A stretch of 64,000 nucleotides of DNA from Hymenobacter persicinus (GCF_004167665.1 NZ_SEWE01000002.1:1-64000); one strand, 5' to 3'; positions 41,987-53,064 are shown, counted from the stretch's first letter. Numbers and translations: made by a program. The notes: generated by a model from the sequence alone, not told the origin.

Positions 41987-42517
41987 TTACCGCGGCGGGG
42001 CCGAGGCGGCCAGCAGCTCATCCACCAGGTAGCAAGCCTGCTCGAAGCGCTGGGCCGGCGGGCCGCTGATTTCGGCGAAGTTGGACACCCGGCCGCTCAG
42101 TTCGGAGTGGTAGAGGTTGTAGAAGTGCTGGCGGTGGGTGGGATGCTCCCGCAGCGGGTCGGGCTCCCAGGCCAGATCCACGTTGAGCAGCAAGACCAAG
42201 TCGTAGTGCTGGCGCTCAATGCGCTCCAGAATCCACTCCGGACAGTGCCCGAAGGCGTGCTCCGACCAGATTTTAATTACCAGCAAGTCTGTGTCGCAGA
42301 ACACCACCCGGTGGGCGCGGGCGGCGGCGGCTTCCTCGGCGGCCAGCTGCCCCAGAGCAATGGCTTCCAGGTCGGGCAGGGTATAGCGCGGGCCCCGGGC
42401 TTCCAAATACTCGCGGGCGTACTCGGGCGCCCAGCTGGTGCCGTAGTGCTCGGCCAGCAGGCGGCTCAGGGTGGTCTTGCCCGTCGATTCGGGGCCGGTG
42501 AGGGCGACGCGCAGCAT
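41987..42517 (-). CDS. NadR-like ribosylnicotinamide kinase (P-loop ATPase)
   Basis: A 176-residue kinase resembling the C-terminal ribosylnicotinamide kinase domain of NadR. The Walker A is GPESTGKTTL (8-17). PEYAREYLEARG, VVFCDTDLLVIKIW and NVDLAWEPDPLREHP follow the NadR pattern. It would phosphorylate nicotinamide riboside taken up by the PnuC protein, trapping it as NMN. It lacks the nucleotidyltransferase domain of full NadR. Its ATG overlaps the pnuC stop (TGATG), so the two are translationally coupled. A role in thiamine salvage is a less likely alternative. Confidence 0.85.
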   Translation of the reverse strand: MLRVALTGPESTGKTTLSRLLAEHYGTSWAPEYAREYLEARGPRYTLPDLEAIALGQLAAEEAAAARAHRVVFCDTDLLVIKIWSEHAFGHCPEWILERIERQHYDLVLLLNVDLAWEPDPLREHPTHRQHFYNLYHSELSGRVSNFAEISGPPAQRFEQACYLVDELLAASAPPR

Positions 42518-43143
42518 CAGGCGGCAGGGCTAGTGGTGGCAATGGCGGCGCGGGCGGCCCGGCGCCACTCGACGTAGCCGTACACGGCCAGCACGAGGTA
42601 GACGGCGTAGAGGCCGCTGCTCGGATACAGGTGCTTGTGCCAGAGAATCGGCACGTAAACAAGGTCGACCAGCACCCAGAGCAGCCAGTTTTCGAGGCGC
42701 TTGCGGGTGAGCAGGTACTGGGCGGCCAGGCTGCCGGCGGTGGTGAAGCTGTCCCAGTACGGCAGTGAGTCGTTGGTGTAGTGCTTCAGGTAATAGCCGA
42801 AGCCGCTCGTGAACAGCACCACGCCCACTACCACCACCAGCCACTCCCAGGGCCGGGTGCGGCTCACCACCAGCGCCGAGTGCCGCGCCCCGCCGTATTG
42901 CCACTCGTACCACCCGTACAGGCCCATGGCAATGAAAAAGCCCTGCAGCAGGCAGTCGGCGTACAGCTGCTGCCCATAGTACACGAAAATGTACAGCCCG
43001 CAGCTCACAATGGCCGTCGGGAAGTTCCAGAGCGACTCGCGGGCCGCCAGCCACACGCAGGCAAAGCCGGTGATGACGGCCACCCATTCCAGCGGGGTGC
43101 CGCCCGCGGCGGAGGTCCAGAACTCGTAGAGGGAGTGTAGCAA
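42517..43143 (-). CDS. pnuC: PnuC-family vitamin transporter
   Basis: A 208-residue inner-membrane facilitator with about seven membrane helices (WVAVITGFACVWLAARESLW, FPTAIVSCGLYIFVYYGQQL, ADCLLQGFFIAMGLYGWYEW and further). The WNFP and YGWYEW pieces are typical of PnuC, which moves nicotinamide riboside by facilitated diffusion driven by later phosphorylation. The next gene encodes the matching kinase. In Bacteroidota some PnuC relatives (PnuT) move thiamine under TPP riboswitch control; here the riboswitch is 2.4 kb away on another transcript, so nicotinamide riboside is favoured. Confidence 0.88.
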   Translation of the reverse strand: MLHSLYEFWTSAAGGTPLEWVAVITGFACVWLAARESLWNFPTAIVSCGLYIFVYYGQQLYADCLLQGFFIAMGLYGWYEWQYGGARHSALVVSRTRPWEWLVVVVGVVLFTSGFGYYLKHYTNDSLPYWDSFTTAGSLAAQYLLTRKRLENWLLWVLVDLVYVPILWHKHLYPSSGLYAVYLVLAVYGYVEWRRAARAAIATTSPAA

Positions 43144-43201
43144 AAGCGAAAGACGTTGACAACCGGCCCGTAATATTCCGGCGGGGAAGGACCAGACCGG
43201 C

Positions 43202-43209
43202 CAAAGCTA
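43202..43209 (-). promoter_or_regulatory. Candidate -7 element for pnuC
   Basis: TAGCTTTG on the minus strand, about 60 bases before the pnuC start, in the gap shared with the divergent rhodanese gene. Confidence 0.4.
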
Positions 43210-43262
43210 ACCAGTCAGTGGCTAATTTTACGGGCTCCACTGCAATTTCCTTTTCTGTCGCC

Positions 43263-43586
43263 ATGCTCCCCGAACTCACGCCCGAAGATCTGCACGCCCG
43301 CCTCCAGCGGGGCGAGGACCTAGCCCTTATCGACGTGCGGGAGCCCGAGGAATACGCTTACTGCCGCATTGAGGGCAGCCGCCTGCTGCCCCTGGGCGAC
43401 TTGCCCGGCCACGCCGACGAGCTACCCACCGACCGGCCCGTGGTGCTGATCTGTCACCACGGCGTCCGCTCGGGCCAGGCCCTGGCCTACTTGCAACACC
43501 GGCACGGTCTGACCAATCTGCTCAACCTGCGCGGGGGCATCCACGCCTGGTCGGTGCGCGTCGACCCATCGGTGGCGGTGTACTGA
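43263..43586 (+). CDS. Single-domain rhodanese
   Basis: A 107-residue sulfurtransferase. The family fold is visible from LTPEDLHARLQRGEDLALID, with VREPEEYAYCRIEGSRLLPL, and the active loop CHHGVRSG carries the persulfide-forming Cys64. It moves sulfane sulfur to an acceptor such as thiols or cyanide; the natural acceptor is unknown. The ATG at 43263 is preferred over a GTG 45 bases upstream, since the extra residues do not resemble the family. Confidence 0.9.
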   Translation: MLPELTPEDLHARLQRGEDLALIDVREPEEYAYCRIEGSRLLPLGDLPGHADELPTDRPVVLICHHGVRSGQALAYLQHRHGLTNLLNLRGGIHAWSVRVDPSVAVY

Positions 43587-43685
43587 TTCATCGCACTGCC
43601 CGTCTTGCCTGGACTCCGGGCCTGCGCTGGCAATTGAATAAAAGCCGTTATCCAGGCTTCCTTGCCCGTTTCCTGACGCTGCGTT

Positions 43686-46220
43686 ATGCACCTTCCCGAT
43701 CTGCCCATCCGCGCCGCCCTGCCCGAGCTGCTGCGCACCTTGGCCACCACGACCTGCGCCGTGCTCCAGGCCCCGCCGGGCGCCGGCAAAACGACGCTGG
43801 TGCCCCTGGCGCTGCTGGAAGCCGACTGGATGCCGCCCACCGGCCGTATCATCGTGCTGGAGCCCCGGCGGCTGGCGGCCCGGGCGGCGGCGGCCCGCAT
43901 GGCCAGCCTGCTCGGGGAGCCCGTGGGGCAAACCGTCGGGTACCGGGTGCGCCTGGAAAGTCGGATTTCGTCCCGCACCCGCATTGAGGTAGCTACCGAG
44001 GTGATTCTGACCCGCATGCTCCAGGACGACCCGGCCCTGGAAGGGGTGGCCGCCGTGCTCTTCGACGAATTTCACGAGCGCAGCCTCCAGGCCGACCTGG
44101 GCTTAGCCCTGGCCCTCGACGCCCAGGCCGTGCTTCGCCCCGACCTGCGCCTGCTCATTATGAGTGCCACCCTGGAGGCCGAGCGGCTTGGGGCCTGGCT
44201 GGGCGCGCCCGTGGTGCGCAGCGCGGGCCTACAGCACGCCGTGGCCACCCACTACCTCTCCCCAGCCCGGGTGGCCGCGGCCGGCAACCGCCCCAACGAC
44301 CGGCTGGCCACGCTCACCCCGGCCGTCATCCGGGAAAGCCTGACTCACCACCCTACCGGCGACCTGCTGGTGTTTCTGCCCGGGCGGGCCGACCAGCGGC
44401 GCACGGCCGAAAAGCTGGCCGGCGCCCTGCCCCCTACGGTAGACTTGCACGTGCTGCACGGGGAGCTGCCCGCCGAGCAGCAGGACGCGGCCCTGCGCCC
44501 CGCCCCGGCCGGCCGCCGCAAGGTGGTGCTGGCCACCAGCATTGCCGAAACCAGCCTCACAATCGAGGGCGTCACGATTGTGGTGGACGGCGGCTACGCC
44601 CGGGTGCCGCAGTTTGAGCCCCGCACCGGCCTGACCACGCTGGGCACCGTGCCCGTCAGCCAGGCTGCCGCCGACCAGCGTCGGGGCCGGGCCGGCCGAC
44701 TCGGGCCCGGCACCTGCTACCGTCTCTGGACCGAAGCTGAGCACGGTATGCGCCCGGCTCACCTGCCCCCGGAGATTCTGACGGCCGACCTGAGTGGGCT
44801 GGCCCTGGAGCTGGCTCTCTGGGGCACCTACGACCCGGCCGCCCTGCGCTGGCTCGACGCGCCCCCCGCCGCCGCCCTCGCCCAGGCCCGCGACCTGCTC
44901 GTCCGCCTCGGCGCCCTCACATCTACCGGGCAGCCCACGCCCCACGGCCGGGCCATGGCCGGGCTGGGTTTGGTGCCGCGACTGGGCCACTTGGTTATTC
45001 GGGGCAAGGAAGCGGGCCACGGGGCTACGGCCTGCGCCCTGGCGGCTTTACTCACCGAGCGCGACATTCTGCGCTCCGCCGACGGCACGCCGGCTCCTCC
45101 CGACCTGCGGCTGCGGCTCGAAGCCCTGGCCAGTGGCCGCGCCCCGTTTCCCGGTCTCGTGCCCGACGCGGGGGCCGTGCGCCGGGTGCGGGAAGCCGCC
45201 GCCGTGCTGCGCACCCGCACCGGCGTGCGCGACACCCCCGTGGAAGTAGATGCCGCCGGGCTGCTGGCCGCCCTGGCCTACCCCGACCGCCTGGCCCAGC
45301 GCGAAACGCCCGAGCGGGTGCGCCTCGTGACGGGGCAGCGGGCGGGTCTGCCGGCCGAGTATTTCAGCCAGACCGATACGTTCTTCGCCGTGGCTCACCT
45401 CGATGGGCCGCCGGCCAACCCGCGGGCCGCCCTGGCGGCTCCCGTAGCCCAGGCCGACCTGGAGAAGTACTTCGCCGACCAGCTCGAAACCCGGGAGGAA
45501 GTGCGCTGGGATGCCGCCACTGGGCGGATTGTAGCCCGCCGCCTGCGCCGCCTCAATGCCCTGACCCTGGCGGAAACCACCCTGACCCAGCTCGCCCCGG
45601 AGCTCGTGGCCGAGGCCCTGCTCGAAGGCCTGCGGGGAGCGGGAGTTAGTCGGCTCACCTGGAGCGCCGAGGCTCAGCAGCTGCGGGAGCGGCTGGCGTT
45701 TCTGCACCAGCTGGAGCCCACAGCCTGGCCCGATGTGGCGGACGCCGCCCTGACTGAGCAGCTGTCCGACTGGCTGGGTCCTTACCTGGATGGGGTGCGC
45801 AGCCTGGCCGAGGTAAACCGCCTCGATCTGAGTGAGGCCCTGCTGAGCTGGCTACCCGGGGGCTGGAACCAGCGCCAGGAACTCGACCGGCTGGCCCCTG
45901 CCCAGTTGGAAGTGCCCAGTGGCTCCCGCATCACGCTCGACTACAGCGAGCCGGCCGCGCCGGTGCTGGCCGTGCGGCTGCAGGAGGTGTTTGGCCTGCT
46001 CGACACGCCCCGGGTGGGCGGGGGCCGCGTGCCGCTGACGGTGCATCTGCTGAGTCCGGCCCGGCGGCCGGTGCAGGTAACACGGGATTTGCGCAGCTTC
46101 TGGACCACTGGCTACTTCGATGTGCGCAAGGACCTGCGCGGGCGCTACCCCAAGCACTTCTGGCCCGACAACCCGCTCGAAGCCGTGCCCACCCGGGGCA
46201 TCAAGCCTCGCCGTCCTTAG
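43686..46220 (+). CDS. hrpB: ATP-dependent helicase HrpB
   Basis: An 844-residue DEAH-type helicase. Walker A is APPGAGKTT (29-37), the Walker B box reads DEFH near 127-130 (FDEFHERSL), motif III is SATLEAERLG, and motif VI QRRGRAGR-like (DQRRGRAGRLGPG) lies near 336-350. The C-terminal HrpB-specific region ends in WPDNPLEAVPTRGIKPRRP read in parts. HrpB is thought to act on RNA, but its substrate is not known in most bacteria. It is a single-gene unit. Confidence 0.93.
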   Translation: MHLPDLPIRAALPELLRTLATTTCAVLQAPPGAGKTTLVPLALLEADWMPPTGRIIVLEPRRLAARAAAARMASLLGEPVGQTVGYRVRLESRISSRTRIEVATEVILTRMLQDDPALEGVAAVLFDEFHERSLQADLGLALALDAQAVLRPDLRLLIMSATLEAERLGAWLGAPVVRSAGLQHAVATHYLSPARVAAAGNRPNDRLATLTPAVIRESLTHHPTGDLLVFLPGRADQRRTAEKLAGALPPTVDLHVLHGELPAEQQDAALRPAPAGRRKVVLATSIAETSLTIEGVTIVVDGGYARVPQFEPRTGLTTLGTVPVSQAAADQRRGRAGRLGPGTCYRLWTEAEHGMRPAHLPPEILTADLSGLALELALWGTYDPAALRWLDAPPAAALAQARDLLVRLGALTSTGQPTPHGRAMAGLGLVPRLGHLVIRGKEAGHGATACALAALLTERDILRSADGTPAPPDLRLRLEALASGRAPFPGLVPDAGAVRRVREAAAVLRTRTGVRDTPVEVDAAGLLAALAYPDRLAQRETPERVRLVTGQRAGLPAEYFSQTDTFFAVAHLDGPPANPRAALAAPVAQADLEKYFADQLETREEVRWDAATGRIVARRLRRLNALTLAETTLTQLAPELVAEALLEGLRGAGVSRLTWSAEAQQLRERLAFLHQLEPTAWPDVADAALTEQLSDWLGPYLDGVRSLAEVNRLDLSEALLSWLPGGWNQRQELDRLAPAQLEVPSGSRITLDYSEPAAPVLAVRLQEVFGLLDTPRVGGGRVPLTVHLLSPARRPVQVTRDLRSFWTTGYFDVRKDLRGRYPKHFWPDNPLEAVPTRGIKPRRP

Positions 46221-46289
46221 GGAGCTAGAAACGACGAAATAAACCAGGTAACAATTCGGTAACACGAGCCCGATTGTGTAGTATTGGGT

Positions 46290-47060
46290 ATGCCCGGTTT
46301 TCCCCGCTTTCTTCTGCCCGTATCCGTCCTGCTGGGGACGCTGCTGCCCCGGCTGGCCGCGGCCCAGCAGCCGGCCGACCGGCGCGGTACCCTGCCGGTG
46401 GAAAACGTGTGGCTGCTCTACAGCACCGAGGCGCGGGTGGTAGGCAAATGGGGCCTGCACGCCGACGCCCAGATCCGGCGGGCCCGGAGCCTGACCACGC
46501 TCCGCCAAAACCAGGTGCGGGTGGGCGTAAGCTACTACGCCGCGCCCCAGGCCATTTTCACGGCTGGCTACTCCTACGTGGACCTCTACAGTGCCGACGA
46601 TGCCCCGGCTGCCATTCACGCGCCCGAAAACCGGCTGTACGAGCAGCTGCTGCTCAAGGACCTCGAAGGGCTGGTGCGCGTCGACCACCGCTACCGGCTG
46701 GAGCAGCGCCGCCTGGTGCGCCCTGGCGAAACCCGCGCCGTACATCTGAACCGCTTCCGCTACCAACTTCACCTGACGTTGCCCCTGCACGGCCCCAAGG
46801 TGGAACCCGGCACGCCCTACCTCTCCCTCGCCGACGAGGTGCTGCTCAACTTTGGCCGCCACGTTATCGGCGGCGTCTTCGACCAGAACCGGGCCTCGGT
46901 GGCCCTGGGCTACCAACTCACCAAGGCCACGGCGCTGGAAGCGGGCTACCTGAACCTGTGGGTGCCCGCGGGCGGCCCCGCCGGGCAGCGCCACATTGCC
47001 CAGCTGAGCGTGGCCTTCAACCCGGATCTACGGCCTGTGGCTGGGGTTTCGGCTCCTTAA
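46290..47060 (+). CDS. DUF2490 outer-membrane protein
   Basis: A 256-residue exported protein with a signal peptide (1-25, ending AAAQQ). The mature part has an even pattern of amphipathic strands (WLLYSTEARVVGKWGLHADA, QVRVGVSYYAAPQAIFTAGY, RLYEQLLLKDLEGLVRVDHR and ATALEAGYLNLWVP). It fits the DUF2490 family of small barrels with unknown role. The ATG at 46290 is used; a TTG 6 bases upstream is also possible. Confidence 0.83.
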   Translation: MPGFPRFLLPVSVLLGTLLPRLAAAQQPADRRGTLPVENVWLLYSTEARVVGKWGLHADAQIRRARSLTTLRQNQVRVGVSYYAAPQAIFTAGYSYVDLYSADDAPAAIHAPENRLYEQLLLKDLEGLVRVDHRYRLEQRRLVRPGETRAVHLNRFRYQLHLTLPLHGPKVEPGTPYLSLADEVLLNFGRHVIGGVFDQNRASVALGYQLTKATALEAGYLNLWVPAGGPAGQRHIAQLSVAFNPDLRPVAGVSAP

Positions 47061-47209
47061 CGCGGGCTTTCCTGTACAGGATTGCTTCCCAGGGCCCCGA
47101 CCGGATTTCCTCCGGCGGGGTTCTTGTGTTTCAGGCCCACACGTTTTGGGTCCGCACTTTTCATCAACTCAAAAAGACTTATCAGCCGTAGCCGTGGCCT
47201 CTTCCGCCC

Positions 47210-47217
47210 TATATTTG
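47210..47217 (+). promoter_or_regulatory. Candidate -7 element, outer-membrane protein
   Basis: TATATTTG matches TAnnTTTG, about 88 bases before the start at 47305. A -33 TTG is not visible. Confidence 0.4.
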
Positions 47218-47304
47218 CCCGCCACAACGGCCCGCCGGGCTTCGTTTGCCGGACCGTTATGCTAGTTTCTATTCTACTTTTTTCTTTTCCCTTTTCCATC
47301 TTTT

Positions 47305-48018
47305 ATGAATCACAAATTATGGCTGACTGGGCTGCTGGCTTGCGGCGGCCTGACTTCGCTGTCGGCCAGGGCCCAGAGCACTACTCCCGCGGAAGCGGCT
47401 CCCAAGTGGCAGTTTTATTTCGAGGCTGGCCCCAAGCTCACCTCCATCAAAATCAACGAAGGGGGCGCCAGCGCCGCCTACCCCAAGCCTAGCTACGACT
47501 ACGAGCGGGACGTGAAGCCTCAGATGCGCAACACCGTGTCCAGCTTCGCTGATGTGAAAGGCTTCCATGCCCTGAGCCGGCGGCTGGTTCTGTCGAGCAC
47601 CGTGGGCCTGGATATGCAGCACCTGAACTTCAAAACCGGCATCCGGGAGGAATTCGCCGGCGGCGGCTTCACCTCGTACACCCGGACTCACGTGAGCCGC
47701 TTGCTCACCCGGGCCCGCGTTGACTTCGGCCTGCACTACCAGTTCAACCTGGGCGAGAAGGGCCATCTGCTGCCCGGCGTGGCCCTGGGGCAGATGATTA
47801 ACCTGAGCAAAAATGGCTACGGCTACACCTTCGTGCAGCCCGGCCTGTACTTCACCAACGACCGGCTGTTGTTCTCGCTCACGGCCGCCACAACGGCCTA
47901 CAACGTGCTGATTCCGGAGGCCTCCACCTTCGCCAGCACCTACAACGCCCAGCAGGTAACGGGCAACTTCGAGTTCAGGGTGCGGGAAGTGCAGCTCGGC
48001 ATCGGCGCCCGGTTCTGA
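47305..48018 (+). CDS. Outer-membrane beta-barrel protein, unknown
   Basis: A 237-residue exported protein with a signal peptide (1-23, ending LSARAQS). The mature part is a barrel-like alternation of strands (WQFYFEAGPKLTSIKINEGG, RARVDFGLHYQFNLGEKGHL, LPGVALGQMINLSKNGYGYT, EFRVREVQLGIGARF). The C-terminal aromatic residue fits insertion by the BAM complex. No motif points to a function. A perfect terminator follows. Confidence 0.8.
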   Translation: MNHKLWLTGLLACGGLTSLSARAQSTTPAEAAPKWQFYFEAGPKLTSIKINEGGASAAYPKPSYDYERDVKPQMRNTVSSFADVKGFHALSRRLVLSSTVGLDMQHLNFKTGIREEFAGGGFTSYTRTHVSRLLTRARVDFGLHYQFNLGEKGHLLPGVALGQMINLSKNGYGYTFVQPGLYFTNDRLLFSLTAATTAYNVLIPEASTFASTYNAQQVTGNFEFRVREVQLGIGARF

Positions 48019-48030
48019 TCCCCAGCTCTT

Positions 48031-48073
48031 AAAACAGAAAAGCGCCTCCCGGTCGGGGGCGCTTTTCTGTTTT
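48031..48073. terminator. Bidirectional hairpin terminator
   Basis: Perfect 16-base arms (AAAACAGAAAAGCGCC and its complement) with an 11-base loop, between convergent genes. Confidence 0.9.
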
Positions 48074-48092
48074 ACACAAGCCGTTTCGCTGA

Positions 48093-48941
48093 TTACTGGC
48101 CCTCGGGGAAGTCGGCGGAGTCGCCGGTGGCGGCTACGGCCTCCAGTTCTTTGACCAGGCTGGTGAACTTGTCGCGGGCACCTTTCACGGCCGCCTTACC
48201 CAGGGGCAGGTGCAGGGGCGGGTTTTCCTGGCGCACCACGTCGTACATGATCTGGGCGGCGCGGTCCGGGTCGCCGGGCTGGCGGCCGCTGTAGCCCTGA
48301 ATGCCCTTCAGGTTTTCGCCCACCGTGCTGCGGTAGTCCTCAATTTTGGTGTCGACGTAGGTGGCTGAGTTGCCGGCCCACTCGGTGCGGAAGCCGCTGG
48401 GCTCGATGTTGGTGACTTTGATGCCGAGCGGAGCCACCTGCTGGGCTAGGCTCTCCCCAATGGCTTCAAGGGCAAATTTGGACGCGTTGTAGACGCCCAC
48501 GCCGGGGAACGTTTTGAGCCCGCCAATGCTGGTAATGTTGAGCACGTGGCCGCTGCGCCGCTCCCGCAGGTGGGGCAGCACGGCCCGCAGCACGTGCAGG
48601 GGCCCGAACACATTGACCTCAAACTGCCGGCGCACCTCGTCGGCGTCGATTTCCTCGATACTGCCCAACGAGCCGTAGCCGGCGTTGTTGACCACCACGT
48701 CGAGGTGGCCCAGGGCCTGGATGGCGTCGGCAATGGCTTGCTTAACCTGGGCCTCGTCGGTGACCTCGCAGATGAGGCCGCGGCCGTTGGCGCCGGCTTT
48801 TTTCGTGAATTCCTCGGCCTGCTCGGGCTTGCGGAAAGTGGCGGCGACTTTGTCGCCTTTCTGAAGCAGCAAATCGGCCAGGGCGGCGCCAAAGCCGGTG
48901 CTGACGCCGGTAATAAACCAGTTTTTGGAAGTCGTGGTCAT
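48093..48941 (-). CDS. Short-chain dehydrogenase/reductase
   Basis: A 282-residue classical SDR. The NAD(P)-binding motif is TGVSTGFGAALA (11-22), NNAG near 84-87 is intact, the catalytic serine is in NITSIGG near 134-140, and YNASK supplies Tyr and Lys near 150-154. The C-terminal part fits oxidoreductases with a NADPH preference. The substrate is unknown. The start at 48941 (MTTTSKNW) was chosen; the longer reading is driven by the GC-rich upstream region. Confidence 0.92.
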   Translation of the reverse strand: MTTTSKNWFITGVSTGFGAALADLLLQKGDKVAATFRKPEQAEEFTKKAGANGRGLICEVTDEAQVKQAIADAIQALGHLDVVVNNAGYGSLGSIEEIDADEVRRQFEVNVFGPLHVLRAVLPHLRERRSGHVLNITSIGGLKTFPGVGVYNASKFALEAIGESLAQQVAPLGIKVTNIEPSGFRTEWAGNSATYVDTKIEDYRSTVGENLKGIQGYSGRQPGDPDRAAQIMYDVVRQENPPLHLPLGKAAVKGARDKFTSLVKELEAVAATGDSADFPEGQ

Positions 48942-49163
48942 GAAGTAAGGATTAGGGCGGGGCCGTCCGGAGCGGACGACTGGCTGCTTTAACCCCAAAT
49001 CCGGCCCGCCGGTTTTGGCGGCGGCCCTTTTGCCCAAGGGCCCGCCCGTTTCGCGGGTCGGAAAGCGGTGGAGTATCGGGGCAACTGTTGCGGTTTCCGG
49101 CCCCTGAGTGGACGTTACGCCAAATGATAACATGGCGTGGGCCGCGGAGCCGGGTTTTCGTCG

Positions 49164-49171
49164 TAGCTTTG
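49164..49171 (+). promoter_or_regulatory. Candidate -7 element for guaB
   Basis: TAGCTTTG, about 36 bases before the ATG at 49207. It makes a start at the GTG at 49183 unlikely, since that would leave almost no leader. Confidence 0.45.
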
Positions 49172-49182
49172 CCCGGCAATAA

Positions 49183-50682
<1,500 letters not shown>

Positions 50683-50704
50683 CTTCCGCGCTGCCCAGCT
50701 AGTG

Positions 50705-50737
50705 AAGCGCCGACGCCCCGCGGCGCCGGCGCTTTTT
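50705..50737 (+). terminator. Hairpin terminator after guaB
   Basis: Arms AAGCGCCG and CGGCGCTT with an inner paired part, followed by a T run. Confidence 0.75.
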
Positions 50738-50964
50738 TGCGCCCTTTTCACCTCAGCGCCTACGGTTGAGGTTGCCAGAATCGGCGGGTCGGGACGCCAA
50801 ATTTAGCACCCTCGGTATGGGCTTCATTTTGAATACTCTACTGATTCCGCCGGGGTTATTCAGCTGGTTAGCGCTTTTCTTTAGCAATCAGCCCCTATCT
50901 TAGCAGACCGATTCAATCCGCGGTTTTCCTCTTGCTGCCCCGGCAGCGGTACCACATTCTGTTC

Positions 50965-53064
50965 ATGCCCTTTCTCCAGAAACTGCAATCCGCCGTCCTG
51001 CCCCTCACCGTGCTGAGCTGGGTGGTATTGCTGAGCAGTACGCTGCTGCATGCCAACGCCGCCGCTGCGGCCCACTTCGGCACGCCCCCCGAGTGGGTGA
51101 CGCTCACAGCCCAGGCCATGTTCGTTGCCGGCGTGTTTCTCTACCAGCGGGCCCAGCCCGACCTGCTGCGCGGCACCGACTTCGTGGGCCTGCTGCGCCG
51201 GCTGGTGCTGGGGCCGGGGCTGCTGGCCATTGGCTGCGTGGCTCTGCACCTAGTGGAGCGCTTCGTGCAGTTCAGTACCCCCACTCCCGACCGCACTCTG
51301 TTTGCCGTTGTCTATACCGTCAATCTGGCGCTGTTCGTCGTGTTTTTGGCCAACACCAAATATGCCTGGCGCTCCTTGGTGCTGTTTCGGGCCTCGCCCA
51401 CCATTGCCAGCAACTGGGCCTGGTTTGAGGTGCTGCTGGGCGCGACCCTGCTGCTGCGGCTGCTGAACTGGACGCCGCCCCTGACGCTGTCTTACATTAT
51501 TATCGGCGGGCTGGCCATGTTCGGGATTTATCTGAGCAGCCACCAGAAGTGGATTGCCTACCTCAACCGCCGCCAGAAGTGGGAAGCCGTGCTTATGCAG
51601 TTGGCCCTGCTGCTGTGCATGACCATCTTCGTGGCCTATTTCCTGCGCATCGCCCAGGATCCTAAGCTCGTGGCCCCCACGCCCCAGCACGCGTTTCTGC
51701 TGCTGACGGTGTTTTTTGCGGCCTTCTACGCCCTGATGGGGCTGCTGGTCACGCTCTTCAACCTGCCCACGGCCGGTATTTTCGAGCAGAAGCGGGAGGA
51801 AATCCTGAGTTTGCAGCGCCTGACCCAGCTAATTCAGAAGGGCCAGAACGAGCAGGAAGTCTACGACATGCTCTTCGACGCGGCCGTGCAGACCGTGGAG
51901 GCCGATGCCGCCTGGCTCGACGTGGAAAACGAGTTGCGCGGCACCCTGCACGGCAAGCGCTACAACATCGACGAGGAAACCATCACGGCCATCCGCACCC
52001 TGCTGGCCGACTACAACCTGGGCCACATCGAGTACCTCAACAACGATTTGCCCAACAGCGGGGGCTTCCGCGGCCTGGACCTGAAGCTGGGCTCCCTGAT
52101 TGTGATGCCCATGCGCTCCGCCAAGCGGCAATACGGCTCCCTCTACATGCTCAAGGAGCAGCGCCAGGGCTTCGACCGCGAAAACCTGGGCATCCTGCAG
52201 ACCTTCACGACCCAGACCGTGCTCAGCATCGAGAATCTGCACCTGATGGCCAACTCGCTCCAGAACGAACGGGTGCAGGAAGAGCTCAAAATCGCCTCCT
52301 CGGTCCAGGATAGCCTGATTCCCAAGAACCTACCCATCGACAACTGGTTTGAAATCGGGTCCCACGCCCGGGCGGCCAAGGAAGTCGGCGGCGACTTCTA
52401 CGACTTCCTGCACCTGCCCGGCAAGCGCCTGGCCATCCTCATCGGCGACGTGTCGGGCAAGGGCATCACGGCGGCCTTCCACATGGCCCAGATGAAGGGG
52501 ATTTTCCACGCCCTGATGCAGGAAAACCCGCTGGCCAAGGACGACCGGGAGAAGTTTCCGGTGCCCAGCAAGTTTATGTCGATGGCCAACCGGGCGTTGA
52601 CCCACTGCCTGGAAAAGTCGTCGTTCATCACCGCTTCGCTCTACATCATCGACTACGAGCATGGCGGCTTCGTCTTTGCCCGCGCCGGGCACTGCCACAC
52701 GCTTTATTACCACTCCATCAAGGAAGAGGTGTCGTACTTCCATACTGCGGGCCTGGGGCTGGGCATTATCCGCAACGACTCCTACGAGAAGCACATTAAG
52801 AACCAGTTCTACGATTACAACCCCGGCGACGTGATGGTCATCTACACCGATGGCATCGTGGAGGCGCGGGGCGCAAATCAGGAGGAATACGGCGAGGAAC
52901 GGCTCAAGCAGATGCTCGAGCGCAACTACTACCTCGAAGCCGACGAGATTAAGCAGCAGATTCTCCACGACCTCGACGAGTTCAGCGCCGGCCAGCCCAT
53001 GCACGACGACCAGACCCTGCTGGTCATCAAATTCAAGGCGGCCCAACCCGACAGCCTAAGTTAA
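50965..53064 (+). CDS. Membrane PP2C/SpoIIE-type serine phosphatase
   Basis: A 699-residue signalling protein in three parts. About seven membrane helices lie in residues 10-285. A GAF-like sensor domain covers about 295-450 (LTQLIQKGQNEQEVYDMLFD, YNIDEETITAIRTLL). A SpoIIE-type PP2C phosphatase covers 475-690, with metal-binding GGDFYDF and GDVSGKGITAAF, AGHCHTLYY and YTDGIVEARG, and the final HDDQTLLVI. It is likely to dephosphorylate the STAS protein encoded next. The ATG at 50965 is preferred over an upstream TTG. Confidence 0.9.
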   Translation: MPFLQKLQSAVLPLTVLSWVVLLSSTLLHANAAAAAHFGTPPEWVTLTAQAMFVAGVFLYQRAQPDLLRGTDFVGLLRRLVLGPGLLAIGCVALHLVERFVQFSTPTPDRTLFAVVYTVNLALFVVFLANTKYAWRSLVLFRASPTIASNWAWFEVLLGATLLLRLLNWTPPLTLSYIIIGGLAMFGIYLSSHQKWIAYLNRRQKWEAVLMQLALLLCMTIFVAYFLRIAQDPKLVAPTPQHAFLLLTVFFAAFYALMGLLVTLFNLPTAGIFEQKREEILSLQRLTQLIQKGQNEQEVYDMLFDAAVQTVEADAAWLDVENELRGTLHGKRYNIDEETITAIRTLLADYNLGHIEYLNNDLPNSGGFRGLDLKLGSLIVMPMRSAKRQYGSLYMLKEQRQGFDRENLGILQTFTTQTVLSIENLHLMANSLQNERVQEELKIASSVQDSLIPKNLPIDNWFEIGSHARAAKEVGGDFYDFLHLPGKRLAILIGDVSGKGITAAFHMAQMKGIFHALMQENPLAKDDREKFPVPSKFMSMANRALTHCLEKSSFITASLYIIDYEHGGFVFARAGHCHTLYYHSIKEEVSYFHTAGLGLGIIRNDSYEKHIKNQFYDYNPGDVMVIYTDGIVEARGANQEEYGEERLKQMLERNYYLEADEIKQQILHDLDEFSAGQPMHDDQTLLVIKFKAAQPDSLS

